The notes beneath the pieces are model-generated. The model saw only the letters and a list, made by a program, of their open reading frames with translations. It was not told the origin of the DNA and searched no databases. The position numbers and the translations under genes were made by a program. Of a stretch of 64,000 bases of DNA, positions 33,437 through 42,472 are shown piece by piece. Each line of letters starts with the position of its first letter. Position 1 is the stretch's first letter. The DNA comes from Pseudohongiella sp. GTDB lineage: Bacteria; Pseudomonadota; Gammaproteobacteria; Pseudomonadales; Pseudohongiellaceae. The stretch spans positions 1 through 64,000 of the forward strand of contig JAUSCD010000034.1 of the NCBI GenBank assembly GCA_030651695.1. Reading direction: 5' to 3'.

Positions 33437-34519
33437 ATGTCAGACCAAAAACACAGCTTTAACAAAATAGCAGTGCTGGGATTAGGCAAAGTGGGGCATC
33501 TGGCGGCAGAGCTGCTGCATGACAGCGGTTTTGAAGTCACCGGCATTGATAGTCGCCCTGTTGATGCGCCATTTTCAACAACTGTTGCTGATCTGAATAA
33601 CACTGACGGCCTGACCGATCTTTTAAAAAATCAGCAGGCGGTATTGTCCTGCCTGCCCTACCACCTGAACAAAGCCGTAAGCAGCGCCGCACATAAACTG
33701 GGTTTGCATTATTTTGATCTGACAGAAGATGTTCCCACCACCAGACATATCCGGCAGCTGGCAGAAACATCCAAAGGTGTCATGGCACCACAATGTGGTC
33801 TGGCACCGGGCTTTGTTGGAATCGTTGCTGCCGATCTGGCAAATCAATTTCAGAAAGTACGCTCCATCCGTTTGCGTGTCGGAGCGCTGCCTCAAAATCC
33901 GACGGGGCTGCTGGGTTATGCATTCAACTGGTCACCGGAAGGTGTGGTGAATGAGTATCTCAATGACTGCGAAGTCATTGAAGAAGGGGTGCTGAAATCG
34001 GTCTCCGCCATGGAGTGGATTGAGCAGATTTATATTGATGGTGTACAACTGGAAGCCTTCACCACGTCAGGTGGCCTCGGCACCATGTGTGAAACCTATC
34101 TGGGTGTGATCGACAATCTTGATTACAAAACCATGCGATACCCGGGCCACGTCAAACTGATGAATTTCTTTTTTCATGAATTGTTAATGCGTGAAAACCG
34201 CGAAGAAGCTGGACGCATTCTCACCCACGCCAAACCACCGGTGGATGAGGATGTTGTATACGTGCACGTTGCAGCAGAAGGTCAGACTGACGGCGGTCTG
34301 CGCCGAAAAGAATTTGTACGCGCGTATTATCCTTTAAACATCAACGGCAAATCGCGCACCGCCATTGCGTGGACGACATCAGCATCAGTGGTATCGGTGA
34401 TTGAAATGGTGAGAAATGGCGCCTTGCCGGACAAAGGTTTCCTGAAACAGGAATCTATCCCGCTGGCACCTTATCTGGACACCCGGACGGGCGACTTCTT
34501 CAGACAAGGTCAGCAATAA
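33437..34519 (+). CDS. Saccharopine dehydrogenase-like / lysine epsilon-dehydrogenase
   Basis: A 360-residue protein with an N-terminal Rossmann fold (IAVLGLGKVGHLAAELL) and the central segment YFDLTEDVPTTRHI, then CGLAPGFVGIVA. This matches the saccharopine dehydrogenase/lysine 6-dehydrogenase family, in which NAD(P) oxidises the epsilon-amino group of lysine to aminoadipate semialdehyde. The preceding ALDH7 would then oxidise that product. The gap of 95 bases still allows one operon. Family members also include other amino acid dehydrogenases, so the exact substrate rests on context. Confidence 0.8.
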   Translation: MSDQKHSFNKIAVLGLGKVGHLAAELLHDSGFEVTGIDSRPVDAPFSTTVADLNNTDGLTDLLKNQQAVLSCLPYHLNKAVSSAAHKLGLHYFDLTEDVPTTRHIRQLAETSKGVMAPQCGLAPGFVGIVAADLANQFQKVRSIRLRVGALPQNPTGLLGYAFNWSPEGVVNEYLNDCEVIEEGVLKSVSAMEWIEQIYIDGVQLEAFTTSGGLGTMCETYLGVIDNLDYKTMRYPGHVKLMNFFFHELLMRENREEAGRILTHAKPPVDEDVVYVHVAAEGQTDGGLRRKEFVRAYYPLNINGKSRTAIAWTTSASVVSVIEMVRNGALPDKGFLKQESIPLAPYLDTRTGDFFRQGQQ

Positions 34520-34570
34520 CTCACGCGCATGCGGGCAACCAGATGCACCGAAGCCCGCTTGTTTTTACAC

Positions 34571-37189
34571 TCAGTCCGTCATCCTGAACAGATCATCCGA
34601 TGCCTGCAGAATTTTTGCGCGCAACGGCGCTGGCAGGTCCGTGCGTTGTTGCAGAAATTGCCGGACCGTTTGTGCAGCTTCAGCAGAACTGTGTCCATCC
34701 AGTGTGGCATTTAACCAGCGCAATGGAAAAAAGATATCACCGGTACGCTGTATCTCTTCCGACAAAGTTAACGCAGCGGGCAGCATGACCAGTGAGGTTT
34801 CAGCCCGCAAAGGATGATTGATTGCACGTTGCGCATCCAATACCCATGACTCCACACGCCGGTTGCTCAACTGCGAGAATGTATCGAACAAGGCGCGCCG
34901 TTCGGCCGGATCGGTGCTGAACGCTGGCCGCACAAATTCGAAACGCGCCAACCGGTCGGGGTTAGAGATACGGGCCTGCTGCTCGTCCAGAATGGCCTGC
35001 GCCTGTGGTACTTCACGCAGTGCCAGCGCTTCGGCAAGCGTAATATACTGCTGTTCTTGCAGAGGCAAGCCGGCTGGCGTCACGTTCATTCGCCAGATTT
35101 TTTCCAGCATGCTGACACCTGACTCTGTCAGAGTCACATCCATAACCGCATTGAACCAGGCGCCTTTCTGACCCGCCGTTGGCGCCTGTTCCAGACCTTG
35201 CCACAGCAATTGTTCAATTTGCGCCGCCCGAGCCAGTCGTTCGTCTGCCGCTAAAAAGCGCCAGAACGTATTACGCAACGAGCCCAGCATCTGCTGAGTT
35301 ACCAACTCATCCTGCTCTGAACTCAGTGCCGCAGTGAGTGCATCAAAAAATCGGATGGCAGGCAAACGCTGGTCCAGCACTTCTTCCCACAGACTTTGCC
35401 AACTCACCGCACGATGTAACGGGTTTTCCAAACGTGCAGCACTTCTCAGCAAGTGCAGCACGCTCTGCTCATCCAACTCAAATCGACCGTAACTGATGCC
35501 GTCACTACCGGGCAGAATAAAGTCCGGCTGCGCAACACCAGGCAATGCCAGTTGCGCCTGATCGCCGTCAATATCTACAAAGTATTCAGTTACCGAATCA
35601 CCGCTGCCCAGCAATACACTGACCCGCTGCTGCCAATGCAGCCCACGCGTATTGTTGTCATCCAACTGACTGACCTCAATACCATCTCCGGTCCAGCGCA
35701 CCTTGATACGCGGCCGTCCCGGTTCATCCACCCAAGCCCGACTCCAGCGCAGCAGATCCTGGTCGCTTATTGCATCCAGCATGTTGATCAGATCGGTCCA
35801 GCTTGCGTTGCCAAACTGATATGCCTGCAAATACTGGCGCAGACCTTCCTGCAATGCAGCTTCCCCAATCAGCTGCTCCAGTTGCTGCATCACAACCGGT
35901 GCCTTTTGATAAATGATGGCGCCATACAACGACCCGGCATCACGCAAGTTAGCCAGTGGCTGCCGCACCGGATTGGCACCCGCGGTGCGATCAACCCCAT
36001 ACGCGGTGGGGTGATGCGCCTGGAAAAAACGCAGTGGCATGTTGAGATCAGGAAAAGATGGCCCTGCAATTTTGGCAGCCATAAAATTGGCAAACACTTC
36101 TTTCATCCACACATCATCAAACCAGCGCATGGTGACCAGATCACCAAACCACATGTGCGCGGTTTCATGTGCAATCAGACTGGCCCGCCCCAACTCCTGT
36201 GTGCGTGAGGCCGTTGGATCCAGAAACAGTGTTTCCGCGCGGTACCAGATGGCACCAGGGTGTTCCATGCCACCAAACTGGAACGCTGGCACGGCAAAAA
36301 AATCGAACTTTCCAAACGGGTAGTCGATGCCGGTGTAATCCTCCAGCCAACTCAGCGCAGTGGCATGCAAATCAAAGATAGCATCGCGGTTACGGGCGAG
36401 TTTTTCCGCATCCGTCTCACGGTGGTACATGGTAAATGTACGACCGTCACGTTCAGCAGTTTCTGTTTGCAGTTCGCCTGCTGCAAACGCGAACAAATAA
36501 CTGCTGATGGGTAGGGTCTGTGCAAACAATAATTGATGCCGGGACGGATCGCTGGCGCCCGGTGTCCGCGATTGCAGTGCACCATTGGCCAGTGCCTGCC
36601 AGTGCGAGGGAATCGTCAGGCTCAGTTCATAGCGGGCTTTGATATCGGGTTGTTCAAATACCGGGAACGCGGTGGACGCTCGATCCGGTACAAACAGTGC
36701 ATACATAAAGTCCTGTTGCCGGTTGAGTGCGGCATCGGTGCTTTGGAAACTGACTGACACCCGCTGCTCACCCGGCTGCAGCGCAGCAGAGGGGATCACG
36801 ATATGGTCAGTAACGATGTTGAAAGCCGCCGACTCACCGTTAAGCAGTACCTGAGTCACCTGTTCTGCGGGCGCTCTGAAGTCCAGCACGATAGGCAAAG
36901 TCATATCTGTTTGCGTAAAGCGGATGTCCACTTCGCCCCGCACCGGCTCGCCGGCGCTCGCCGGCACATCAAAATGCAGTTTGTATACAACATCGCTGAT
37001 TGCGGCAGATCGCAATTGCGCGAGTGTCTGCGGCACCCCAGCTGCGAGCAGATGCGGGTGATCAGTCAGGGCACGCTCAGTTGGCATAGTGTGCACCATT
37101 GTCGTTTCTTGTGGCTGCCTGCCGCAGCCGTTCAAACTTGTTGCCACACACAGCAGGCAGACTAGCTGCAAGAATTTTTGAGTCACCAC
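34571..37189 (-). CDS. M1 family aminopeptidase, lipoprotein
   Basis: An 872-residue zinc metallopeptidase. The lipobox SLNGC near residue 22 predicts lipidation. The exopeptidase motif GGMEHPG is followed by HETAHMW (H341, E342, H345) and the downstream glutamate in KEVFANF. The long C-terminal helical domain is typical of ERAP/APN-like enzymes. It would remove N-terminal residues from peptides at the cell envelope. The start is a GTG with AGGA six bases upstream. It diverges from the Nramp-like gene. Confidence 0.9.
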   Translation of the reverse strand: MVTQKFLQLVCLLCVATSLNGCGRQPQETTMVHTMPTERALTDHPHLLAAGVPQTLAQLRSAAISDVVYKLHFDVPASAGEPVRGEVDIRFTQTDMTLPIVLDFRAPAEQVTQVLLNGESAAFNIVTDHIVIPSAALQPGEQRVSVSFQSTDAALNRQQDFMYALFVPDRASTAFPVFEQPDIKARYELSLTIPSHWQALANGALQSRTPGASDPSRHQLLFAQTLPISSYLFAFAAGELQTETAERDGRTFTMYHRETDAEKLARNRDAIFDLHATALSWLEDYTGIDYPFGKFDFFAVPAFQFGGMEHPGAIWYRAETLFLDPTASRTQELGRASLIAHETAHMWFGDLVTMRWFDDVWMKEVFANFMAAKIAGPSFPDLNMPLRFFQAHHPTAYGVDRTAGANPVRQPLANLRDAGSLYGAIIYQKAPVVMQQLEQLIGEAALQEGLRQYLQAYQFGNASWTDLINMLDAISDQDLLRWSRAWVDEPGRPRIKVRWTGDGIEVSQLDDNNTRGLHWQQRVSVLLGSGDSVTEYFVDIDGDQAQLALPGVAQPDFILPGSDGISYGRFELDEQSVLHLLRSAARLENPLHRAVSWQSLWEEVLDQRLPAIRFFDALTAALSSEQDELVTQQMLGSLRNTFWRFLAADERLARAAQIEQLLWQGLEQAPTAGQKGAWFNAVMDVTLTESGVSMLEKIWRMNVTPAGLPLQEQQYITLAEALALREVPQAQAILDEQQARISNPDRLARFEFVRPAFSTDPAERRALFDTFSQLSNRRVESWVLDAQRAINHPLRAETSLVMLPAALTLSEEIQRTGDIFFPLRWLNATLDGHSSAEAAQTVRQFLQQRTDLPAPLRAKILQASDDLFRMTD

Positions 37190-37309
37190 AATTTGTCCTG
37201 TTCACTTAGCTGTTCACTTACTTGGGCACCACTGTCAGTATAGGTGCATGCGCCGATAGACTGACAGTTTCTTGAACAGGCAGCCCGGCTTCTGAAGGAA
37301 ATACTGTAT

Positions 37310-38545
37310 ATGGCAGGCCGCACTCATACAACACGTCGTTGGAGCCGTGGACCCGGCGCAATCGTGGCGGCTGCGTTTATCGGTCCGGGCACTGTCACCG
37401 TTTGCACGCTCGCCGGCGTGCAGTTCGGGTTTGCCTTGTTATGGGCGATGTTGTTATCAACGATTGCGACCATAGTGTTGCAGGACATGTCTGCACGCAT
37501 AGGCATAGTGACCGGGCGCGGGCTCGGCGAGGTTATCCGGGCCCAGTTAACCCGCCCGGCGCTCAGATTTGTAGTGCTGGCTCTGATCATGTTTGCCATC
37601 GTGGCGGGCAATGCCGCCTATGAAGCCGGTAATATCAGCGGAGCCCGTCTGGGTCTGGAGACTCTCATTGCGGATAACCGGCCTGAAATAGCGCCTCTTC
37701 TCAGCGTGCTGATCGGCGCAATCGCTTTTGGTTTTTTGTATCAGGGCAGCTACCGCGTGCTGGAACGGGTAATGGTCAGTCTGGTTTTGGTGATGAGCCT
37801 GGCTTTTTTGTTAACGGCCGTGCTCACGCGACCCGACATCCCGGCCCTGTTGCGCGGTCTGCTGATTCCGTCAGTTAACGACGCCAGCATTCTGACTATT
37901 GTCGGCCTGATTGGCACAACGGTTGTGCCCTATAACCTCTTTCTGCACGCCGCGCTGGTCAAAGAAAAATGGCAGGGTACACAACACTTGTCGGATGCGC
38001 GTTACAACAGCCTGATTGCCATCACCATGGGAGGCCTGGTATCGATGGCGATCATAGTATCAGCAGCAGCGGTCAACAGTGACGGGGTAAACAATGCAGT
38101 TGACCTGGCGCGCGGCCTGGAGCCGCTGTTTGGCAGCTTTGCCCGCTACTTTCTGAGCATGGGTTTATTTGCTGCCGGCATCACCTCTGCGATGACAGCG
38201 CCGCTGGCGGCTGCGTTTGTTGCACGCGGTTGTCTGGGCTGGAGCGACACAGAAGGCGGTTTAAAAAGTCTGCGCTTTCGTGCTGTCTGGATATTTGTAT
38301 TATTCATGGGCGTGGTGTTTTCATCGCTTGGCATCAACCCGATCGACATCATTCGCGCAGCCCAGGTAGCTAACGGCATCACTTTGCCAGTAGTTGTCGG
38401 CATCATTTTATGGCTGGTGAACCAATCATCAGTGTTAGGAGAGCATCGAAACAATCTGTTTCAGAACATTGCCGGGGGCGTGATATTTCTCGTGACGATT
38501 GCGCTTGGCGTGCGCGCAATCGTCCTCGTTGTCAACGCGCTATAA
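37310..38545 (+). CDS. Divergent Nramp-family metal transporter
   Basis: A 411-residue protein with about eleven membrane helices and an Nramp/APC fold. The canonical metal-binding DPGN of the first helix reads GPGT (residues 25-28, in AAFIGPGTVTV), so the key aspartate is missing. The helix-6 motif, usually MPH(N), reads VPYNLFLHAAL. Its substrate therefore may not be manganese or iron as in MntH; proteins related to Nramp but lacking these residues can carry other cations. It is divergent from the M1 peptidase and convergent (two bases apart) with the next gene. Confidence 0.75.
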   Translation: MAGRTHTTRRWSRGPGAIVAAAFIGPGTVTVCTLAGVQFGFALLWAMLLSTIATIVLQDMSARIGIVTGRGLGEVIRAQLTRPALRFVVLALIMFAIVAGNAAYEAGNISGARLGLETLIADNRPEIAPLLSVLIGAIAFGFLYQGSYRVLERVMVSLVLVMSLAFLLTAVLTRPDIPALLRGLLIPSVNDASILTIVGLIGTTVVPYNLFLHAALVKEKWQGTQHLSDARYNSLIAITMGGLVSMAIIVSAAAVNSDGVNNAVDLARGLEPLFGSFARYFLSMGLFAAGITSAMTAPLAAAFVARGCLGWSDTEGGLKSLRFRAVWIFVLFMGVVFSSLGINPIDIIRAAQVANGITLPVVVGIILWLVNQSSVLGEHRNNLFQNIAGGVIFLVTIALGVRAIVLVVNAL

Positions 38546-38547
38546 AG

Positions 38548-39930
38548 TTACTCTGCGCTAAGCGACACATCCACCAGTCTTGCCAACGGCAGATCTGTCT
38601 CTGGAACTATCTCCAGTTTCAGATCATATTGTCCCACTGGGAAGTCGGAGAATACCTCAACGTTGCCAACAGACAGCAGGCCTGTCACAGGATCAAATTC
38701 AGCTGCCGGCTGAGTTAGATCGGCGGCAGTTGCGGCCTGAATATCGGTCACCACAAAAGACAGAATGGTTCCTTCCTTGCGATACATTTCCAGGCGATAG
38801 TGGTTGCCATCAATCAGCACATTAGGCAGAAATAGATAGTCGTTTGCATAAGTCGCTTTGCCTGAGCTTTTATGCCTGTTCATTTCTGCACCGCGAACAA
38901 GCCAGACTCCGGTCTCTGCGCTATCCGCTGCCAACGTGGTTTCGTCGACTACCATCGTGTGCAGACCAAAGGGGCTTGAAAACCAGACAGTATCCAGCGT
39001 CTTGTCACCATACAGCGTTAACGTAACAAAGCGTGGCTGATTGTCTGTTAAAGGAATCGGATCACTCACGACTCCGTTTACAAAAAATTTACGATCCGTC
39101 TCACCGGTAGGCTGCAGAAGGTCAGTCAACTCCTGCAGAGCAGTAAGCCCGTCAATACCAAAACCAAAGCCAGACAGTCCGGTTCGTGGCATTGCAACGT
39201 CGGCTGCAAGCAACTGATTCTGGATCAGGGTTTGCACCTGATGACGGCTGGCAATACTGAATCCGTGCAAATCCCCGCCGGGCTGCAGGCGGCTCTGCAG
39301 TTGCCCGAATGTGATACCCGCCGTATTGTCAAAACGCAACCAGTCATATCCAGTATTAGGGTCATGCACGACCTTCTGGTCCTCTTGCAGCTCTAACGGC
39401 AGGCGAGGGGCAGGACTGCCTGGCCCCGGTGAGACGCCTGACGGCTTGATGATGATCGGCAGTATGTCTTCGACGTCAATAGCATACAGCTCCCCGTCAG
39501 CGGTAACGCCAGCTATACGTGCGTCGCCGTAGCCTACCTGGCCTTCAGTGAGTCCGGGTATATTGGTGTAAACATCACCCATGTGCAGCAGTACGCTACC
39601 TCCTGGCGCAATCATGCGGGATCGCGCAAACAGGCAATGCATGCGACAAAAATCGGACATATAAATCAGATCGGCATCTGAGCGCATCAGCACAGCAGAA
39701 GGGAACGGCGCTTCTATAGTCTGGTCTGAGTTATTGTGTATGCGGACGTAAACAGGAAAGGTGTCTCCGTCAGTAATTTCGGAGGGATACTCAAATGTTG
39801 CAGCTATATCCAGATCCAGAAACACCGGCCGCTGGTTCTGCGCATAGACCGGTATGACAACTGCGCTGTTGAATACACAAACAGCACAACACACTGCGAC
39901 TGATTTAACTCGCTTCAGGAACTCCCTCAT
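38548..39930 (-). CDS. Secreted beta-rich protein of unknown function
   Basis: A 460-residue exported protein (signal peptide ending near VYAQ). Residues about 40-150 look like an immunoglobulin-like domain (TFPVYVRIHNNSDQTIEAPF). At about 190-225 there is YDWLRFDNTAGITFGQLQSR followed by GFSIASRHQVQTL, a motif also seen in PEP-CTERM-associated exported proteins. No sorting signal is visible at the C-terminus. The start at 39930 has GGAG six bases upstream. No enzyme motif is recognised. Confidence 0.6.
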   Translation of the reverse strand: MREFLKRVKSVAVCCAVCVFNSAVVIPVYAQNQRPVFLDLDIAATFEYPSEITDGDTFPVYVRIHNNSDQTIEAPFPSAVLMRSDADLIYMSDFCRMHCLFARSRMIAPGGSVLLHMGDVYTNIPGLTEGQVGYGDARIAGVTADGELYAIDVEDILPIIIKPSGVSPGPGSPAPRLPLELQEDQKVVHDPNTGYDWLRFDNTAGITFGQLQSRLQPGGDLHGFSIASRHQVQTLIQNQLLAADVAMPRTGLSGFGFGIDGLTALQELTDLLQPTGETDRKFFVNGVVSDPIPLTDNQPRFVTLTLYGDKTLDTVWFSSPFGLHTMVVDETTLAADSAETGVWLVRGAEMNRHKSSGKATYANDYLFLPNVLIDGNHYRLEMYRKEGTILSFVVTDIQAATAADLTQPAAEFDPVTGLLSVGNVEVFSDFPVGQYDLKLEIVPETDLPLARLVDVSLSAE

Positions 39931-40127
39931 ATACTTCTCCATTATTGAACACAGGTCTTTTTTTTCGAACCCTGACCGTAACGCCTAAGGCGTTCACGAT
40001 CAATCGGAAAATTGGCTGAACAGTTCGGGGGATTTGCGTTTTTGTGAACTGGTTCAAAGTACTTATGGCCAGATCAGTACATCTGGCTCTACACTGTTGA
40101 CCATCAAAAACCGATAGGGTATCTGCC

Positions 40128-41663
40128 ATGAATAACAAGAACGCTGATCTGCCCCTGCTCTCCCGTCGCACCTTATTGGCCGGCGCTGCCGCTGCTGCGG
40201 GTGCCACTCTGCTGCCTTCGCTGAACAATCAAAGTCACGCACAACCAGCGGCGGTGCAATCCACTAGCGGCACGGTGGTTTTTACCAACACCACGGTAGT
40301 GACCAACGACACTGAGCGGCGTACCTTACTGAATGTCGCATTGGCCGTGCAGGGTGATCGCATCGCAGCCATTGGCGATACCGGCGACATCCTGGCGCAG
40401 TTCCCCGGCGCAGAAATTTATGATGGCAGCCGCAAGGCTTTGTTGCCGGGACTGGTGAACTGTCACGCACATTTGCAACAGGCGCTGGACAAGGGTTTTA
40501 ACGAAGACTTTGGTTTTCCCAACAGCCTGGTGCTGCCGTTTACGCCGGCCAGTCTGATTTCACGCGAAGAGTCCACCATCATGTCCATGGTTGGTGCTTT
40601 AGAAGGGCTCCGATCTGGCACAACAACCATGGTGCAGAACGTTGGCGGCATTGCCAATGACGCTGCCGCGCTGGTGACTACTGGTCAACGCTGGGTATTT
40701 GCGGAGTCCGTGCGTGATATCGAGACTGTAGATGGTCCGATGTCGCCGCCGCGACTGGCCAATAGTGTACCGCCGCGTTTTTCTGACCGACTTCGCGTTG
40801 AAGGCATGCAGCGTATTTCTGACCTGTTTGAAGCGTGGCATGGCCACGATAATGGCCGTGTGCAGGTATTCCCGGCGGCGGCGCTGGTGGAGTTGTCCTC
40901 ACCACAACTGCTGCGGGATGTACGTGAGTTTGCTGACCGGCATAATCTCGGTTACACCATCCACATGACACAATCACAGCCGGAAGTGGATTTTATGTTG
41001 CGATATCACGGCGTGCGTCCCGCCATTTTTCTGGAGCAACATGGTTATCTCGGACCAAAACTGTTTGCCGCCCATGCACGTTATGTTGATGACACTGAAA
41101 TTGCTGCGCTGGTCAGAAGCAATACTGTTGTCAGCAATCAGGCAGCGATGGCAGCCAACCGCGGCGTCAGCCCACCTATCACCGCCTTGCGTGACGCCGG
41201 TGTACGTATTTGTATGGGCACTGACAATAACAACAATGACATGTTGCATGTGATGAAAACGGCCATTTCCCTCGAACGCATACAGCGCAATGATGAGATA
41301 CCCGGCACCTTGCCGCAGCCCGAAGATATGTTAAATGACGCCTGCACCGGAGGTGCCTACGCAGTCAATCTGCCCAATGATATCGGCTCGCTTGAAGTGG
41401 GCAGAAAGGCAGATATTCTTGTACTTGATGTGATGAAGCCTCACCTGACTCCGTCTGGCCGCATACTTTCAGCATGGATACATAACGGCCAACCTTCCGA
41501 CATTGAAACGGTGATAGTGGACGGGAAATTTATCATGCGCAACCACCGTGTGCTCACCGTGGATGAAACTGCGCTCATGGAAGAAGCCTACCAAATCGGG
41601 CAGCGGGTCTGGGGTCGCATGCTGGAGAACGGGCCCATTCCATTACCGCGTTTCCCCCGCTGA
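40128..41663 (+). CDS. Tat-exported amidohydrolase (chlorohydrolase/SsnA-like)
   Basis: A 511-residue metal-dependent hydrolase. The N-terminus LSRRTLLAGAAAAAGATLL is a twin-arginine signal, so the folded enzyme is exported. Metal ligands are seen as NCHAHLQQ (HxH), TIHMTQ, AAHARYVDDTE and GTDNNN. The order fits the amidohydrolase subfamily of deaminases and chlorohydrolases such as AtzA, guanine deaminase and SsnA. The substrate is unknown. It precedes a Tat-exported dehydrogenase subunit and GMC oxidoreductases, hinting at a shared periplasmic pathway. Confidence 0.82.
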   Translation: MNNKNADLPLLSRRTLLAGAAAAAGATLLPSLNNQSHAQPAAVQSTSGTVVFTNTTVVTNDTERRTLLNVALAVQGDRIAAIGDTGDILAQFPGAEIYDGSRKALLPGLVNCHAHLQQALDKGFNEDFGFPNSLVLPFTPASLISREESTIMSMVGALEGLRSGTTTMVQNVGGIANDAAALVTTGQRWVFAESVRDIETVDGPMSPPRLANSVPPRFSDRLRVEGMQRISDLFEAWHGHDNGRVQVFPAAALVELSSPQLLRDVREFADRHNLGYTIHMTQSQPEVDFMLRYHGVRPAIFLEQHGYLGPKLFAAHARYVDDTEIAALVRSNTVVSNQAAMAANRGVSPPITALRDAGVRICMGTDNNNNDMLHVMKTAISLERIQRNDEIPGTLPQPEDMLNDACTGGAYAVNLPNDIGSLEVGRKADILVLDVMKPHLTPSGRILSAWIHNGQPSDIETVIVDGKFIMRNHRVLTVDETALMEEAYQIGQRVWGRMLENGPIPLPRFPR

Positions 41664-41854
41664 CGCCCTTGATCTGTGCAGAGTCTGGCGCAGTACGCGT
41701 GTTCCTGCCCGCTAAATGTGCAGCGGTATGTTTCGGGTATGTTTTTAGTATAAAAACAACCGTTCGCCTGCATTGTTATCCGCTATCAACAGGATTACGC
41801 TGATGTACGGATAACTAAACTATTAGCAGTGATCGTCCAGCCGGAGAATGCAAC

Positions 41855-42472
41855 ATGAATGACCGTGACACGACTGAAAGGGAACTGTCCCGCCGCCAGT
41901 TTCTGGCAGGACTCAGCACTGCGGCAAAAGGCTCATTGATTGTACTGAGCCTGCCAGCCATTTTGACGGCTTGTCGCCAGTCTGAGGAACAGGCCGTTGA
42001 GCAAGCGGACAACCCTGACAGCAGCATCCGATACAAACTACTGAGCGACGAACTGGCAACGGAACTCGATGCCATCAGTGCACGTATTGTCCCCACCGAT
42101 GAAACACCCGGTGCACGTGAAGCTGGCAGTGTGCGGTTTATGGACGTTGTGCTGGCCGACGGCCGCCTGGATCAGCTTGAAACACTGCAGACCGGTGTCA
42201 CTGCACTCAACGACAGAGCAAACAGCCAATTTGGTGTATCACTGTTCTCGGAATTGTCTGAAACCCAGCAAGACGAGTTGTTAACTGCCATCGAGACCTC
42301 ACCGTTTTTCAGTACTGTCCGTTTTCTGACCGTTGCCTCCTTGTTTGCATTTCCTCAATACGGTGGCACCGGCCCCGACGTTGGCTACAATCTGATCGGC
42401 ATGACACATGCGCATGCCTACATGCCGCCGTTTGGTTATTACGATGCTGACTACGCAGCAAGGGGTGAATGA
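41855..42472 (+). CDS. Gluconate 2-dehydrogenase subunit 3 family protein
   Basis: A 205-residue protein with a Tat signal (LSRRQFLAGLSTAAKGSL) and a possible lipobox-like cysteine (LTAC). The remainder matches the small (gamma) subunit of membrane-associated FAD dehydrogenases: LDAISARIVPTDETPGAREA and FFSTVRFLTVASLFAFPQYGG. This subunit carries the partner flavoprotein across the membrane by hitch-hiking on its Tat signal, since the GMC subunit has none. Its stop overlaps the first GMC gene (ATGA). A cytochrome c subunit is not present nearby. Confidence 0.85.
   Translation: MNDRDTTERELSRRQFLAGLSTAAKGSLIVLSLPAILTACRQSEEQAVEQADNPDSSIRYKLLSDELATELDAISARIVPTDETPGAREAGSVRFMDVVLADGRLDQLETLQTGVTALNDRANSQFGVSLFSELSETQQDELLTAIETSPFFSTVRFLTVASLFAFPQYGGTGPDVGYNLIGMTHAHAYMPPFGYYDADYAARGE

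Noticed and set aside
35453-36208. 251-codon plus-strand frame inside the M1 aminopeptidase gene
   Set aside because: It is antisense to the catalytic domain coding region and has no recognisable features; an open frame arising from the codon bias of the real gene.
41741-41757. AT-rich hairpin GTTTTTA/TAAAAAC after the Tat amidohydrolase
   Set aside because: Seven A-T-dominated pairs without a T-run are too weak to call a terminator.
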